From assembly GCF_900099965.1 (NCBI RefSeq), contig NZ_FNDJ01000025.1, positions 88,853-152,852 of the forward strand: DNA of 64,000 bases. The letters are read 5' to 3'. How positions within the stretch are numbered: the first letter of the stretch is position 1; each line of letters begins with the position of its first letter. This document shows, one piece after another, positions 50,475 to 59,692 of the stretch. The notes below the pieces were generated by a model that saw only the letters and a list, made by a program, of their open reading frames with translations, did not search any database and had not been told where the DNA came from. A program made the translations under genes and the position numbers. Source of the DNA: Nonomuraea jiangxiensis (GTDB lineage Bacteria > Actinomycetota > Actinomycetes > Streptosporangiales > Streptosporangiaceae).

Positions 50475-50520
50475 GTCTGAATCTTATAGCTGATCACCCG
50501 TCATGACGGTTGTGTTAAAG

Positions 50521-50544
50521 AATTCGACTGATACTTGCCGAATT
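50521..50544. promoter_or_regulatory. Inverted repeat in the Lrp/MFS divergent promoter
   Basis: AATTCG (50521-50526) and CGAATT (50539-50544) are separated by 12 bases in an unusually AT-rich stretch (50470-50560) between the Lrp and MFS genes. A likely site for the Lrp regulator. Confidence 0.5.
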
Positions 50545-50571
50545 TTAATGACTAGGGCCAAACTGCGTGAC

Positions 50572-51864
50572 ATGGTACTTGCGTCCCCCCTGCGCAGCCG
50601 GGTCCGCCAGCTGACCGCCACCTCGATCGGCAACGTCGTCGAGTGGTACGACTGGCTCACCTACGCGTTTCTCAGCACATATTTCGCCGACCAGGTGATC
50701 CCCGCCTCCAATCACGCGGCCTCGCTACTCGGCACGTTCGCCGTGTTCGCGGTCGGCTTCGTGATGCGCCCGGTCGGCGGGCTGGTCATCGGACTGATCT
50801 CCGACAGGTACGGCAGACGCACGGCCATGACGCTGACCATCCTGCTCATGGGGATCGGCCAGCTCATGATGGTCGTACTGCCCACGTACGAGCAGGTCGG
50901 CCTGCTCTCCCCGATCCTGCTCGTGGTCTCCAGGCTGGTCCAGGGCTTCTCCGTCGGCGGCGAGTTCGCGGTGTCGTCGGTGTTCCTGGTCGAGTCGGCC
51001 ACCCCCGGGCGGCGCGGACTGTACTCCAGCATGAGCTACTTCAGCTCCAACCTCGGGCAGCTGCTCGCCTCCGGCATCGCCGCGCTGTTCAGCAACCTGC
51101 TGTCCAGGGCCGACATGTTGAGCTGGGGCTGGCGCATGCCGTTCCTGATCGGCGCCGTCACCTGCCTGAGCGGCCTGTGGATCAGGAGCGGCACGCACGA
51201 GACGTACGCGCTGGCCGAGGCCATCAAGCAGGGCCGGGCCGAGCGGCCGCGCATGTGGGACTTCCTGCGCCACCACCCCCGCGAGTCGCTGCTGGTGGTC
51301 GGCATGACGATCGGTGCCACGGTGAGCTTCTACACGTGGTCGGTCTACCTGCCCAGCTACGCCGAGACGACGGCCGGCACCGACCCGGCCCAGTCGCTGC
51401 TGGCCACCACGATCGCGCTGGCCTTCTTCACCGTGATCCAGCCGGTCGGCGGGCTGCTGTCGGACCGCATCGGCAGGAAGCCGATGCTGGTGGTGTTCGG
51501 CATCGGGTTCACGCTGCTCACCGTGCCGCTGCTGTCCCTGCTGGACCGGTCGTTCTGGAGCCTGCTCTGGATCTCGTGCGTGGCCATGCTGCTGCTGACC
51601 GGCTACACCGCGGTCTGCTCGGCGGTCATGTCCGAGCTGTTCCCCGCGAAGGTGCGTACCGCGGGCCTCGGCATGCCGTACTCGGCGACGGTAGCCCTGT
51701 TCGGCGGCACCGCGCCGTACGTCGCCACGGCGTTCATCGACGCCGGGCACACCGCGCTGTTCGGCTGGTACGCGACCCTGCTCATGCTGATCTCCACGCT
51801 GGTGTACATCGGGATGCGGGAGACCAAGGACGTCGTCCTCGAGGTCGCCGGAGCCGAGGCGTGA
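50572..51864 (+). CDS. MFS transporter of the metabolite:H+ symporter type
   Basis: 430 residues from ATG 50572. The MHS signature SIGNVVEWYDWLTYAFLS lies at the first helix, and SDRYGRRTAM and SDRIGRKPML are the loop 2-3 and 8-9 motifs. Twelve membrane segments. Earlier in-frame ATGs (50503, 50548) lie inside the operator region and are less likely. It imports an organic acid or amino-acid derivative for the enzymes encoded next. Confidence 0.88.
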   Translation: MVLASPLRSRVRQLTATSIGNVVEWYDWLTYAFLSTYFADQVIPASNHAASLLGTFAVFAVGFVMRPVGGLVIGLISDRYGRRTAMTLTILLMGIGQLMMVVLPTYEQVGLLSPILLVVSRLVQGFSVGGEFAVSSVFLVESATPGRRGLYSSMSYFSSNLGQLLASGIAALFSNLLSRADMLSWGWRMPFLIGAVTCLSGLWIRSGTHETYALAEAIKQGRAERPRMWDFLRHHPRESLLVVGMTIGATVSFYTWSVYLPSYAETTAGTDPAQSLLATTIALAFFTVIQPVGGLLSDRIGRKPMLVVFGIGFTLLTVPLLSLLDRSFWSLLWISCVAMLLLTGYTAVCSAVMSELFPAKVRTAGLGMPYSATVALFGGTAPYVATAFIDAGHTALFGWYATLLMLISTLVYIGMRETKDVVLEVAGAEA

Positions 51865-52802
51865 GCGAGACCCGGCAGGTGCGCCCGCCCTCCGGCGACG
51901 ACCTCGACCGCGCCTGGGCGGCGGTCGCCGGGCGGCTGGACCCCACGCCGCTGGCGCCCACGGCGCTCGCGCCCGGCGCGCTGCTGAAGCTGGAGTCGTT
52001 CCAGCCGACCGGCTCGTTCAAGGTGCGGGGCGCGATCGCCGCGCTGTCCGCCCTCCCGGCCGGCGTGGCGGCCGTCACGGCGAGCGCCGGCAACCACGCG
52101 CTCGGCATGGCCCACGCCGCGGCGGCGACCGGCAGGAAGGTCACCGTGGTCGTCGCCGAGACGGCGTCGCCCGCCAAGGTCTCCGCGCTGCGGAACTTCC
52201 CGGTCGAGCTGGTCAGGCACGGCTCCGGCTTCGACGCGGCCGAGGCGCACGCGCTGGAGCTGGCCGGTCCCGGCCGCGTCTACGTCTCGGCCTACAACGA
52301 CCCGCACGTCATCGCCGGTCAGGCGACCATCGGCCGCGAGCTGGACGCCCAGGCCGCCGGCCCGCTCACCGTGGTGTGCGGGGTCGGCGGCGGCGGGCTG
52401 GCGGCAGGGCTGGGCATGTGGGCCGAGCGGCGCGGGGACGTCCGGGTGGTGGGGGTGGAGGCCGCGGCCTCCCGCGGGGTCTCCGCGTCGGTGGCGGCCG
52501 GGCGCGTGGTGACCGTCACCGTCGGCGAGACCCTCGCCGACGGCCTGAGCGGGAACATCGAGCCCGGTTGCGTCACCCCGTCGGTGATCAGCGGCCGGGT
52601 CCGGCTCACCTCCGTCACCGAACCCGAGGTGGGCGAGGCCATGCGGTGGCTGTTCACCCGGCACGGGCTGGTCGCCGAGGGCGCCGGAGCCGTGGGCGTG
52701 GCGGCCGTACTGGCCGGGAAGGTGGAGATCGTTGGCAGGCTCGTGGTGGTGCTCAGCGGGCGCAACATCGCGCCCGCGGCCTATGCGGAGGCGATCGCGT
52801 GA
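51861..52802 (+). CDS. Threonine dehydratase-like PLP enzyme (EutB-like)
   Basis: 313 residues. PLP fold-type II, with the Lys in LESFQPTGSFKVRGA, ASAGNHALGMA and the phosphate-binding GVGGGGLAAGLG. GTG overlaps the MFS stop. The following cyclodeaminase-like gene makes it a EutB-EutC-type pair, known from ectoine-use loci, but the other ectoine genes are absent here. The family call is firm; the substrate is not. Confidence 0.82.
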   Translation: MSETRQVRPPSGDDLDRAWAAVAGRLDPTPLAPTALAPGALLKLESFQPTGSFKVRGAIAALSALPAGVAAVTASAGNHALGMAHAAAATGRKVTVVVAETASPAKVSALRNFPVELVRHGSGFDAAEAHALELAGPGRVYVSAYNDPHVIAGQATIGRELDAQAAGPLTVVCGVGGGGLAAGLGMWAERRGDVRVVGVEAAASRGVSASVAAGRVVTVTVGETLADGLSGNIEPGCVTPSVISGRVRLTSVTEPEVGEAMRWLFTRHGLVAEGAGAVGVAAVLAGKVEIVGRLVVVLSGRNIAPAAYAEAIA

Positions 52803-53725
52803 GGGTGCTGACGGAGGACGAGGTCCGGGCCCTGGTCGGCCCCCGGCTCGCACTGGCCGTGACCAAGGAGGCCCTGGTGGCGCAGGCCGCGGGGGCGGTG
52901 TCCCAACCCGACCCGTGGCACCTGGAGCTCCCCGAGGTCCGGGGCGAGGTGCACATCAAGGGCGCCCACCTGCACGGCGCCACCCACTTCGCGGCCAAGC
53001 TGGCGACGGGCTTCTACGCCAACGCCGCCAAGGGCCTGCCGGTCAGCTCCGGCCTGAGCGTGATCGCCGACGCGGAGACCGGGTTCCCCGAGGTGATCGC
53101 CCTCGACAACGGCTACCTGACCGAGCTGCGCACCGGGGCGGCGGGCGCCGCCGCGACCGAGGCCCTCTCGCGCCCGGACGCGGCCGTGGTCGCGGTGATC
53201 GGCCCCGGCGCCCAGGCCCGCTACCAGCTCCGCGCGCTGCTGGAGGTGCGCGACCCCGTGGAGCTGCGCCTCTACGGGCGCGACCCGGAGCGGGCGGCCG
53301 CGTTCGCCGAGGAGATGCGCGCGCTGCACGGCTGGAAGGTGGTCCTCGCGCCGAGCGCCGAGGCGGCCGTACGGGAGGCCGACGTCGTGCACACCGTCAC
53401 CCCGTCACGCGAGCCCGTGATCTCCGGGGCCTGGCTGTCGCCGGGCGCCCACGTCACGGCGGTCGGCGCCGACATGGCCGGCAAGCGCGAGCTGGACGCG
53501 GCGGTGCTGGAGCGGGCGGACGTGGTCGCGGCCGACGACGTGCGGCAGTGCAGGGCGATCGGCGAGCTGCAGTACGCCCCGCGCCGGCCCGCCGTCGCCC
53601 TGGGTGACGTCATCGCGGGCCGGGCGCCCGGCCGCACGTCGCCCGGCCAGATCACGGTGGCCGACCTGACCGGCCTCGGCGCCGAGGACGCGGCCATCGG
53701 CACCGCCCTGGCCCGCGCCCTGTGA
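52799..53725 (+). CDS. Ornithine cyclodeaminase-family protein (EutC-like)
   Basis: 308 residues. The nucleotide motif is VAVIGPGAQARYQLRAL, with LATGFYANAAKGLPVSSGLSV earlier and GADMAGKRELD later. A second OCD-family enzyme in the region (the other at 46132) with little sequence in common. GTG overlaps the dehydratase stop. Likely reduces an imino or keto product made by the preceding enzyme. Confidence 0.83.
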   Translation: MRVLTEDEVRALVGPRLALAVTKEALVAQAAGAVSQPDPWHLELPEVRGEVHIKGAHLHGATHFAAKLATGFYANAAKGLPVSSGLSVIADAETGFPEVIALDNGYLTELRTGAAGAAATEALSRPDAAVVAVIGPGAQARYQLRALLEVRDPVELRLYGRDPERAAAFAEEMRALHGWKVVLAPSAEAAVREADVVHTVTPSREPVISGAWLSPGAHVTAVGADMAGKRELDAAVLERADVVAADDVRQCRAIGELQYAPRRPAVALGDVIAGRAPGRTSPGQITVADLTGLGAEDAAIGTALARAL

Positions 53726-53770
53726 CCGGCCGGCAGCGGGCAAGGAGGGGAGGGACCGCGCCGAACCGCG

Positions 53771-54898
53771 TCAGCGTGGTGCGGCGATGACGCCGTCGCG
53801 TAGGCGGGTGAGGGCGTCGGCGCGGACGCCCGCGAACGACGGCGCAGGAACCGTCGCCGGGCACAGGACCGGACCACGGGGATGGCGGGCCGCGGCGTCG
53901 CGGAGCGCGGTCAGGATCGCCGGGTCCTGACCCCAGGGGCCGCCGACGATGATGTGATCGGGATCGGCGAGCGACGTGATTGCGGTCAGGGCGCCGCGGA
54001 CGGCCTCGCCCAGCGCGGCGCGTACGCCGGCGGCTCGCGGACCGGTGCCGGTGGCCGCGGCCAGGAGCCGGTCCACGTCGATCGCGGTGGAGCCGGGCCG
54101 CCGCAGGCCGAGCAGCCCGAAGACCTCGATCAGCGGCGTGGCGCCGCCCCCGGGGCCGGCCGTCGTCAGGTGGGCGATCTCACCGGCGAGCCCGTGCCGT
54201 CCGCGCAGGACGCGCCCGTCGCTGACGATCGCGCAGCCCAGGCCCTCCCCCAGGTAGAGGTAGGCGAAGGTGTCGCTGCCGGGGCGGGCGGCGAGTTCGG
54301 CGCGGGCGGCCCAGTTGACGTCGTTGTCGACGGTGACCTCGCCCGCGACGTAGGGGGCGAGGACCTCGGCGGGATCGAGGTCGCCGACCAGGAAGGGCGC
54401 GTCGGGCAGGTGGACGAGGCGGCCGGTGGCGCGGTCCACCGGATCGGCGGCGCTCACCACGGCCAGCTCCGCAGGTCCCGACGCCGCGGCGAGCCGCTCG
54501 GCGACGGCGCGCAACGCGGTGGCGACCTGGTCGGAGGAGGCCGTCCGGCCGGCGTCCTCCTCGGCGCGGCCGGCCGTCTCTCCGTAGACGTCCACGGCCT
54601 CGGCGACGACGCCGCCGGGGGCGATGCTGATCGCCCAGGCGGTCCGGTCGCCGCCGGCCAGCGTGTAGTAGGAGCCGACCCGGCCGCGTCCCCGTCCCCC
54701 GGCGGTGCGCTCGCCCGAGTCGGCCACCAGCCCGGCCGCGACGAGCCGCCGGACGCTCTCGCCGGCGGTCGGCTTGGACAGCCCGGTCTCGACCGCCAGC
54801 TCCGCCCGCGTCATCCGGCGGTGCCGCATGAGCGCGCGCAGGATGTGCTCGTCGGTCACGTTCCGGACCAGCTCCAGCGACGGCTTCGGGACGGTCAT
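53771..54898 (-). CDS. ROK family transcriptional regulator
   Basis: 375 residues. The MarR-like winged helix MRHRRMTRAELAVETGLSKPT is at the N-terminus. The ROK sugar-kinase fold follows, with VDNDVNWAARAELAARPG and YLYLGEGLGCAIVSDG. The zinc-binding CxCGxxGC motif of many ROK proteins is absent, so it is a variant or purely regulatory protein. Divergent from the DUF1479 gene with an imperfect palindrome between. Confidence 0.85.
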   Translation of the reverse strand: MTVPKPSLELVRNVTDEHILRALMRHRRMTRAELAVETGLSKPTAGESVRRLVAAGLVADSGERTAGGRGRGRVGSYYTLAGGDRTAWAISIAPGGVVAEAVDVYGETAGRAEEDAGRTASSDQVATALRAVAERLAAASGPAELAVVSAADPVDRATGRLVHLPDAPFLVGDLDPAEVLAPYVAGEVTVDNDVNWAARAELAARPGSDTFAYLYLGEGLGCAIVSDGRVLRGRHGLAGEIAHLTTAGPGGGATPLIEVFGLLGLRRPGSTAIDVDRLLAAATGTGPRAAGVRAALGEAVRGALTAITSLADPDHIIVGGPWGQDPAILTALRDAAARHPRGPVLCPATVPAPSFAGVRADALTRLRDGVIAAPR

Positions 54899-54956
54899 GG
54901 CCAGATTCTAATCAGGACCCTTGCCTGGAAAGGGGCGGCGGCGTAGCGTGCGCTTC

Positions 54957-54975
54957 AAGTAAGGAGTCCTATCTT
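54957..54975. promoter_or_regulatory. Likely ROK operator
   Basis: AAGTAAGGA-G-TCCTATCTT, an inverted repeat with two mismatches, lies just upstream of the DUF1479 start and downstream of the ROK promoter region. Its position suits repression of both genes. Confidence 0.5.
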
Positions 54976-54988
54976 GGAGGAGGTCGCC

Positions 54989-56266
54989 GTGACCGCGCCC
55001 CTGCCGCCCCTGCCGAGCTGGGAGGAGACCCCGGACGATCTGCCCGCCGCGATCCGGCAGGTCAAGGCCGCCCTTCGCGCTCGTGTCGCCGCGTCGGGAC
55101 GGACCGTGGAGGAGGTCTTCTCCGTCATCGAGCGGACCGTCGAGGCCGAGGTCGCCGAGATCGTCGCGGCCCGGGAGCGGGGAGAGCCGGTCTGGCCGGT
55201 GATCGACTACGCCGACGTCGAGGCGGGCACCGTACCCGCCGGGAGCGTGCGGGCGCTGCGCCGGCGGGGCTGCCTCGTCGTACGCGGGCACTTCCCCCGC
55301 GAGCAGGCCCTCGCCTGGGACCGGGACATCGTCGGCTACACCGAGCGCAACGGCTTCTTCGACGCCTACCGCGGACCGGGCGACGACTTCTTCGGCAGCG
55401 TCGGGTCCAAGCCGGAGATCTACCCCGTCTACTGGTCGCCGGCGCAGATGCGAGCCCGGCAGAGCGACCGGATGGCGCGGGTGCAGGCGTTCCTGAACGC
55501 CCAGTGGAAGCACGAGTCCGGCGGCGTCCGCTGGTTCGACCCCGGCCGCGACTCCCTCTACCCCGACCGCATCCGCCGCCGGCCACCCGGCGCCGACTCC
55601 GGCGGCCTGGGCGCCCACCTGGACCCTGGCACCCTGGACCTGTGGATGACCGCGTCCTACCAGCGGGCGTTCCGGCACGTGTTCGACGGGACGATCGAGG
55701 ACTACGACCCGTGGGACGCCGCCCACCGCACCGACGGCCCTCAATATCCGGGCACCACCATGTGCTCGGCGTTCCGCACCTTCCAGGGCTGGACGGCGCT
55801 GTCGGACATGGACCGCGACCAGGGCGTGCTGCACACCGTGCCGATCCCCGCCGCGATGGCCTACCTCATGCTGCGGCCGCTGCTCGGCGACGTGCCCGAC
55901 GACGACATGTGCGGGGTCACCGTCAACCGGGTCTTCCCCGTCGCCGAACGCCGGCATCCGCTGCTGCTGCGGGCCCTGACCGCGATCCCGGACGTACGCG
56001 CGGGCGACTCGGTCTGGTGGCACTGCGACCTGATCCACAGCGTGGCGCCGGTCAGGGACCAGCGGGGCTGGGGCAACGTCATGTACATTCCCGCGGCCCC
56101 CTGGTGCCCGCGCAACGAGCGCTACGCCGCGTCCGTCCGCGCGGCCTTCGCCACCGGCTCCAGCCCGGACGACTTCCCGGCCGAGCACTACGAGCGGTCC
56201 TGGCCCGACCGCTTCCAGCCGGCCGACCTCAACCCCGTCGGCCGCCGCGGTCTCGGGCTGGACTGA
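54989..56266 (+). CDS. DUF1479 family protein (YbiU-like putative 2-oxoglutarate/Fe(II) oxygenase)
   Basis: 425 residues from GTG 54989, six bases after GGAGGAGG. The family features are IDYADVEAG, RRRGCLVVRGHFPREQA, GLGAHLDPGTLDLWM with HxD, and LIHSVAPVRDQRGWGNVMYIPA with the distal His and Arg of the 2OG-Fe(II) fold. It may oxidise a sugar or other small substrate. Likely controlled by the adjacent ROK protein. Confidence 0.85.
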   Translation: MTAPLPPLPSWEETPDDLPAAIRQVKAALRARVAASGRTVEEVFSVIERTVEAEVAEIVAARERGEPVWPVIDYADVEAGTVPAGSVRALRRRGCLVVRGHFPREQALAWDRDIVGYTERNGFFDAYRGPGDDFFGSVGSKPEIYPVYWSPAQMRARQSDRMARVQAFLNAQWKHESGGVRWFDPGRDSLYPDRIRRRPPGADSGGLGAHLDPGTLDLWMTASYQRAFRHVFDGTIEDYDPWDAAHRTDGPQYPGTTMCSAFRTFQGWTALSDMDRDQGVLHTVPIPAAMAYLMLRPLLGDVPDDDMCGVTVNRVFPVAERRHPLLLRALTAIPDVRAGDSVWWHCDLIHSVAPVRDQRGWGNVMYIPAAPWCPRNERYAASVRAAFATGSSPDDFPAEHYERSWPDRFQPADLNPVGRRGLGLD

Positions 56267-56299
56267 CCCGCACGGCCGCGGTGGCTCGCGCCGGTCGTC

Positions 56300-57154
56300 T
56301 CACGCCGTGGCCGCGCGGAGCCAGTCCAGGCCCTCCGCGGCCGAGTCCAGAATCGAGATGTGCCCGTCGCCGGGTGACAGCCGCAGCTCGGCGTTCGGGC
56401 AGCGGCGGGCCAGCCAGGTCGCGTACGCGCTGGGCGCGATCCGGTCCTGGCCGCCGTGCAGCAGCAGGACGGGCGCCGTCACCTGGGCGGGGTCGCAGCC
56501 CCACGGGGCGACGTAGGCGAGGTCGTCGTCTATCAGCCCGCCGTTTCCCTGCTCCAGGGCCGGGCCGACGACCTTGCCGAACCAGGACCAGATGCCGTCG
56601 AGCGCGGCATGGTCGGCCGGGGCGAACATCTCCGGGTCGTATCCGGCCGTCGCCTCATGACGTTCCTTCGCCGCCCGGCCCTCGGCGGCGGCGCGCAGGG
56701 AGTCCTGGCCGGAGCGGTACATGCCGGCGAACCAGTCGAGCCCCTCGGCGTCGTACGGGGCCATCGGCGCCGCGGCGACCACGGCCCGCACGCGCTCCGG
56801 CAGCAGGGCGGCGCAGGCCAGGGCATGCGAGGCGCCGCCCGAGTGCCCCATGACCGCGAACGTGCCGATGCCCAGCGCGTCGGCGACGTGCCGGGCGTAC
56901 CCGGCCGCGGACCCCACGGTCCGGCCGGGTTCCGGAGTCGAGCTGCCGTATCCGGGGCGGTCGTACGACACCCAGCGGATGCCGAGGCGCTCGGAGGCGG
57001 GGAAGAGCGGCTCGGGTGGGCTGCCGAGGTTCGGCGTGCCGTGGTGCCAGAGGACCGGCAGCCGGTCGGCGGCATCGGTCGCGTCCGTGTCGTAAACGTG
57101 CAGGGTACGCCCGTCCGCCAGCGTCAGGTCGAACTCCTTGATCCTCATCACCAT
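56300..57154 (-). CDS. Alpha/beta hydrolase
   Basis: 284 residues. The nucleophile elbow is MGHSGGASHALA, the acid Asp is in HGGQDRIAP, and the catalytic His is in GDGHISI. Start ATG 57154 is two codons before another ATG; both follow AAAGGG. A small esterase/hydrolase of unknown substrate, convergent with the DUF1479 gene. Confidence 0.85.
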   Translation of the reverse strand: MVMRIKEFDLTLADGRTLHVYDTDATDAADRLPVLWHHGTPNLGSPPEPLFPASERLGIRWVSYDRPGYGSSTPEPGRTVGSAAGYARHVADALGIGTFAVMGHSGGASHALACAALLPERVRAVVAAAPMAPYDAEGLDWFAGMYRSGQDSLRAAAEGRAAKERHEATAGYDPEMFAPADHAALDGIWSWFGKVVGPALEQGNGGLIDDDLAYVAPWGCDPAQVTAPVLLLHGGQDRIAPSAYATWLARRCPNAELRLSPGDGHISILDSAAEGLDWLRAATA

Positions 57155-57243
57155 GGCCCTTTCGAAAGTGTCCGTGTTCCCGTCTACATTGGCGCGTCGG
57201 GGCCGGAGCGATCGGGTCCCCCGGAGCGCGAAGGGGTGAGCAT

Positions 57244-58416
57244 ATGGTGGCAGATGCCGTGGCGGAGCTGGTCGGCGGCGGGGGGTTGCGGCCGTTCCGC
57301 ATCGAGGTCAGCGACAGCGAGCTCACCGATCTGCGGCGGCGGCTGGACCAGGTGCGCTGGCCGTCCGAGCCCGGCGGGAGCGGCGGTTACGGCGTTCCCC
57401 TGGCCATGGTCAAGGAGCTCGCCCGCTACTGGCGGGATCACTATGACTGGCGCGCGTGGGAGGCCAGGCTCAACGAGCACCGCCAGTTCACGACCACCAT
57501 CGACGGCACCACGGTGCACTTCCTGCACGTGCGCTCCCCCGAGGCCGGCGCGCTGCCGCTGGTGCTCAGCCATGGCTGGCCCGGCTCGGTCGCCGAGTTC
57601 CTCGACGTGCTGGGGCCGTTGAGCGATCCTCGGCGGCATGGTCTCGATCCCGCGATCGCCTTCGATCTGGTGGTGCCGTCGCTGCCGGGGTTCGGCTGGT
57701 CGGGGCCGACGCCCGACACGGGGTGGGGGCCACGGCGGATCGCCCGGGCATGGGCGGTGCTGATGAGCCGCCTGGGTTACCGGCGCTACGGCGCGGCCGG
57801 AAACGACTGGGGTGCCCGCATCTCTCCCGAGCTCGGGCGGCTCGCGCCCGACGCGGTCGCCGGCGTGCACGTCACGCAGCTCTTCTCCTTCCCGGACGGC
57901 GAGTCGATGGCCTTCCCGCCGACCGTCGACACCCTGGACCCCGCCGCCCTGGCACCCGACGACCGCAAGGCGCTGGCGACCTTGCGCTCGGTCCAGGCGA
58001 ACACGTCGTCGTACTACCACCTCCACGCCCAGCAGCCGCAGACGCTCGCCTACGCCGTCAGCGACTCCCCCGTCGGCCTGCTGGCCTGGAACAGCCAGGT
58101 CATGCACGGCCTCGACCCCGACGCGCTGCTCACGCACGTCTCGATCCACTGGCTGACCGGCACCGCGGGCTCGGCCCTGCGCATCTACGCCGAGCAGGAG
58201 CGGCAGAGCGCTCCCGAGGGCCCCACGACCGTGCCGCTCGCCCTCGCCCAGTTCCCGGACGACATCGCCCCGCTGCGGGCCGCCGCCGAGCGCGACCACG
58301 CCACCATCGTGTCCTGGCACACCTACGACCGCGGCGGCCACTACGCCGCCCGCCAGGCCCCCGACCTCCTCGTGGACGACATCCGCGGGTTCTTCGCCTC
58401 CCTCCGGAGGAGGTGA
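57244..58416 (+). CDS. Epoxide hydrolase family protein
   Basis: 390 residues. N-terminal epoxide-hydrolase domain (IEVSDSELTDLRRRLDQVRWP), then the alpha/beta hydrolase core with oxyanion HGWPGSVAEF, the nucleophilic Asp in AAGNDWGARI (usual GGDWG) and the catalytic His in RGGHYAARQAPDLL. It may open epoxides made by an oxygenase. Divergent from the hydrolase gene, with AAGGGG before the ATG. Confidence 0.85.
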   Translation: MVADAVAELVGGGGLRPFRIEVSDSELTDLRRRLDQVRWPSEPGGSGGYGVPLAMVKELARYWRDHYDWRAWEARLNEHRQFTTTIDGTTVHFLHVRSPEAGALPLVLSHGWPGSVAEFLDVLGPLSDPRRHGLDPAIAFDLVVPSLPGFGWSGPTPDTGWGPRRIARAWAVLMSRLGYRRYGAAGNDWGARISPELGRLAPDAVAGVHVTQLFSFPDGESMAFPPTVDTLDPAALAPDDRKALATLRSVQANTSSYYHLHAQQPQTLAYAVSDSPVGLLAWNSQVMHGLDPDALLTHVSIHWLTGTAGSALRIYAEQERQSAPEGPTTVPLALAQFPDDIAPLRAAAERDHATIVSWHTYDRGGHYAARQAPDLLVDDIRGFFASLRRR

Positions 58417-58424
58417 GCGCCGGT

Positions 58425-59681
58425 TCAGTCCGTGCCGGACCGCCACGTCCCCTGGGCCACCCGCGGCACGAACGTGTCCAGGCCGGCCACCGGGAAGCGC
58501 ACCGTCTCGCCGGTCTCGGCGGACAGGTACGCGGCCATCATGAGCTCACTGACCTCGGCGCCGTGCCGCAGGCTCTCTCGCGGCTGCCGCCGGGCCAGGA
58601 AGTCCGCGGTCACCGCCCGGTTCTCGGTCGTGTACCCGTAGGTCAGGGCCTCGTCGGACACGATCGGCAGCAGGCCCTGCTCCGCGCCCTGCTTCTCGAC
58701 CAGGTCCTCGCCCTCGGGAGAGCTGATCTCCCTGCTGAGGAAGAGCTGCGCCTCGGTGTTCAGGGTGCCGGCGCTCATCGAGTATTCCGGCCCCAGCAGC
58801 TCGAACGTCAGCCGCAGCCCGGGCCCGACGTAGCTCCACGACGTGGTCGCCTCGATGACCACCTCGTCCCCGTCGCCGTTGCGGAAGGTGATGGTCGCGT
58901 GGGCGTAGTCCTCGGCCGGCTGCCGGGTGTAGTCGACGGCGCCGCCATACCGGGCGGACAGCTGGGCGGCGTACCGCTTGCGGGACCACTTCAGCGAGGC
59001 GATCCGCGCGCTCACCGACACCGGGGTGAGCCAGTCCGACTGGTCCGTGCCGGGCGGTGTCAGCAGATACCGGCCGGCCTCGATCGAGTGGCACATCATG
59101 TCGCTGAGCACGCCGCCGCCCTGGCGCGTCCCGTCCCAGAACCAGGCGGCGTGCGGGCCGCTGTGCTCCTCGGCGCACCGGGCGAGGTACGGCGTCCCGG
59201 CGAGCGCGGCGCCCCGGGCCCAGAGCAGCTCGTGGGCCCGCGTGACGGCGGGCGCGTACACCTGGTTCTCCAGGTAGGCGTGCAACAGCCCGGCGCCCTC
59301 GACCAGCTCCACCACCCGGCGGGCCTCGGCGAGGGTGCGGCCGAGCGGCTTCTCGACGGCGATCCCGACGAGGGAAGCGCGCCCCGAGGTGACCTCCTCG
59401 GCGATGGTCTCGATGACGGCCGGCCGGGCGTGGTTCGGCGCGACCACCCAGACGGCGTCCACCCGCGGGTCGCGGACCAGCTCGCGCAGGTCGGTGTAGG
59501 CCCGCGCGTCGCCGACCCGCAGCTCGCGGCAGCGGTCGGCCAGCGCCTGCGCGCTCTCGGCCCGCGGGCTCTGGACGGCGACCACGTCGGCGTCGCGGAC
59601 GCCGGTCCACGAGCCGACGTGGAAGTTCGCCATGAATCCGGCGCCGACGATGCCGACTCCGAGCCGTTCGCTGTTCTCCAA
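58425..59681 (-). CDS. Gfo/Idh/MocA family oxidoreductase
   Basis: 418 residues. The NAD(P) motif is GVGIVGAGFMANFHVGSW, followed by VAVEKPLGRTLAEA, the EKP motif of the family, and GGGVLSDMMCHSIEAG in the second domain. It oxidises a sugar or polyol. TTG 59681 lies nine bases after AAGGGG, and the gene follows the ABC permeases, so it likely acts on the imported sugar. Confidence 0.82.
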   Translation of the reverse strand: MENSERLGVGIVGAGFMANFHVGSWTGVRDADVVAVQSPRAESAQALADRCRELRVGDARAYTDLRELVRDPRVDAVWVVAPNHARPAVIETIAEEVTSGRASLVGIAVEKPLGRTLAEARRVVELVEGAGLLHAYLENQVYAPAVTRAHELLWARGAALAGTPYLARCAEEHSGPHAAWFWDGTRQGGGVLSDMMCHSIEAGRYLLTPPGTDQSDWLTPVSVSARIASLKWSRKRYAAQLSARYGGAVDYTRQPAEDYAHATITFRNGDGDEVVIEATTSWSYVGPGLRLTFELLGPEYSMSAGTLNTEAQLFLSREISSPEGEDLVEKQGAEQGLLPIVSDEALTYGYTTENRAVTADFLARRQPRESLRHGAEVSELMMAAYLSAETGETVRFPVAGLDTFVPRVAQGTWRSGTD

Positions 59682-59692
59682 CGTGGGACCCC

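Noticed and set aside
51861..53725. Ectoine utilisation locus
   Set aside because: The EutB/EutC-like pair is present, but the ectoine hydrolase and deacetylase genes are missing; the name would overstate the evidence.
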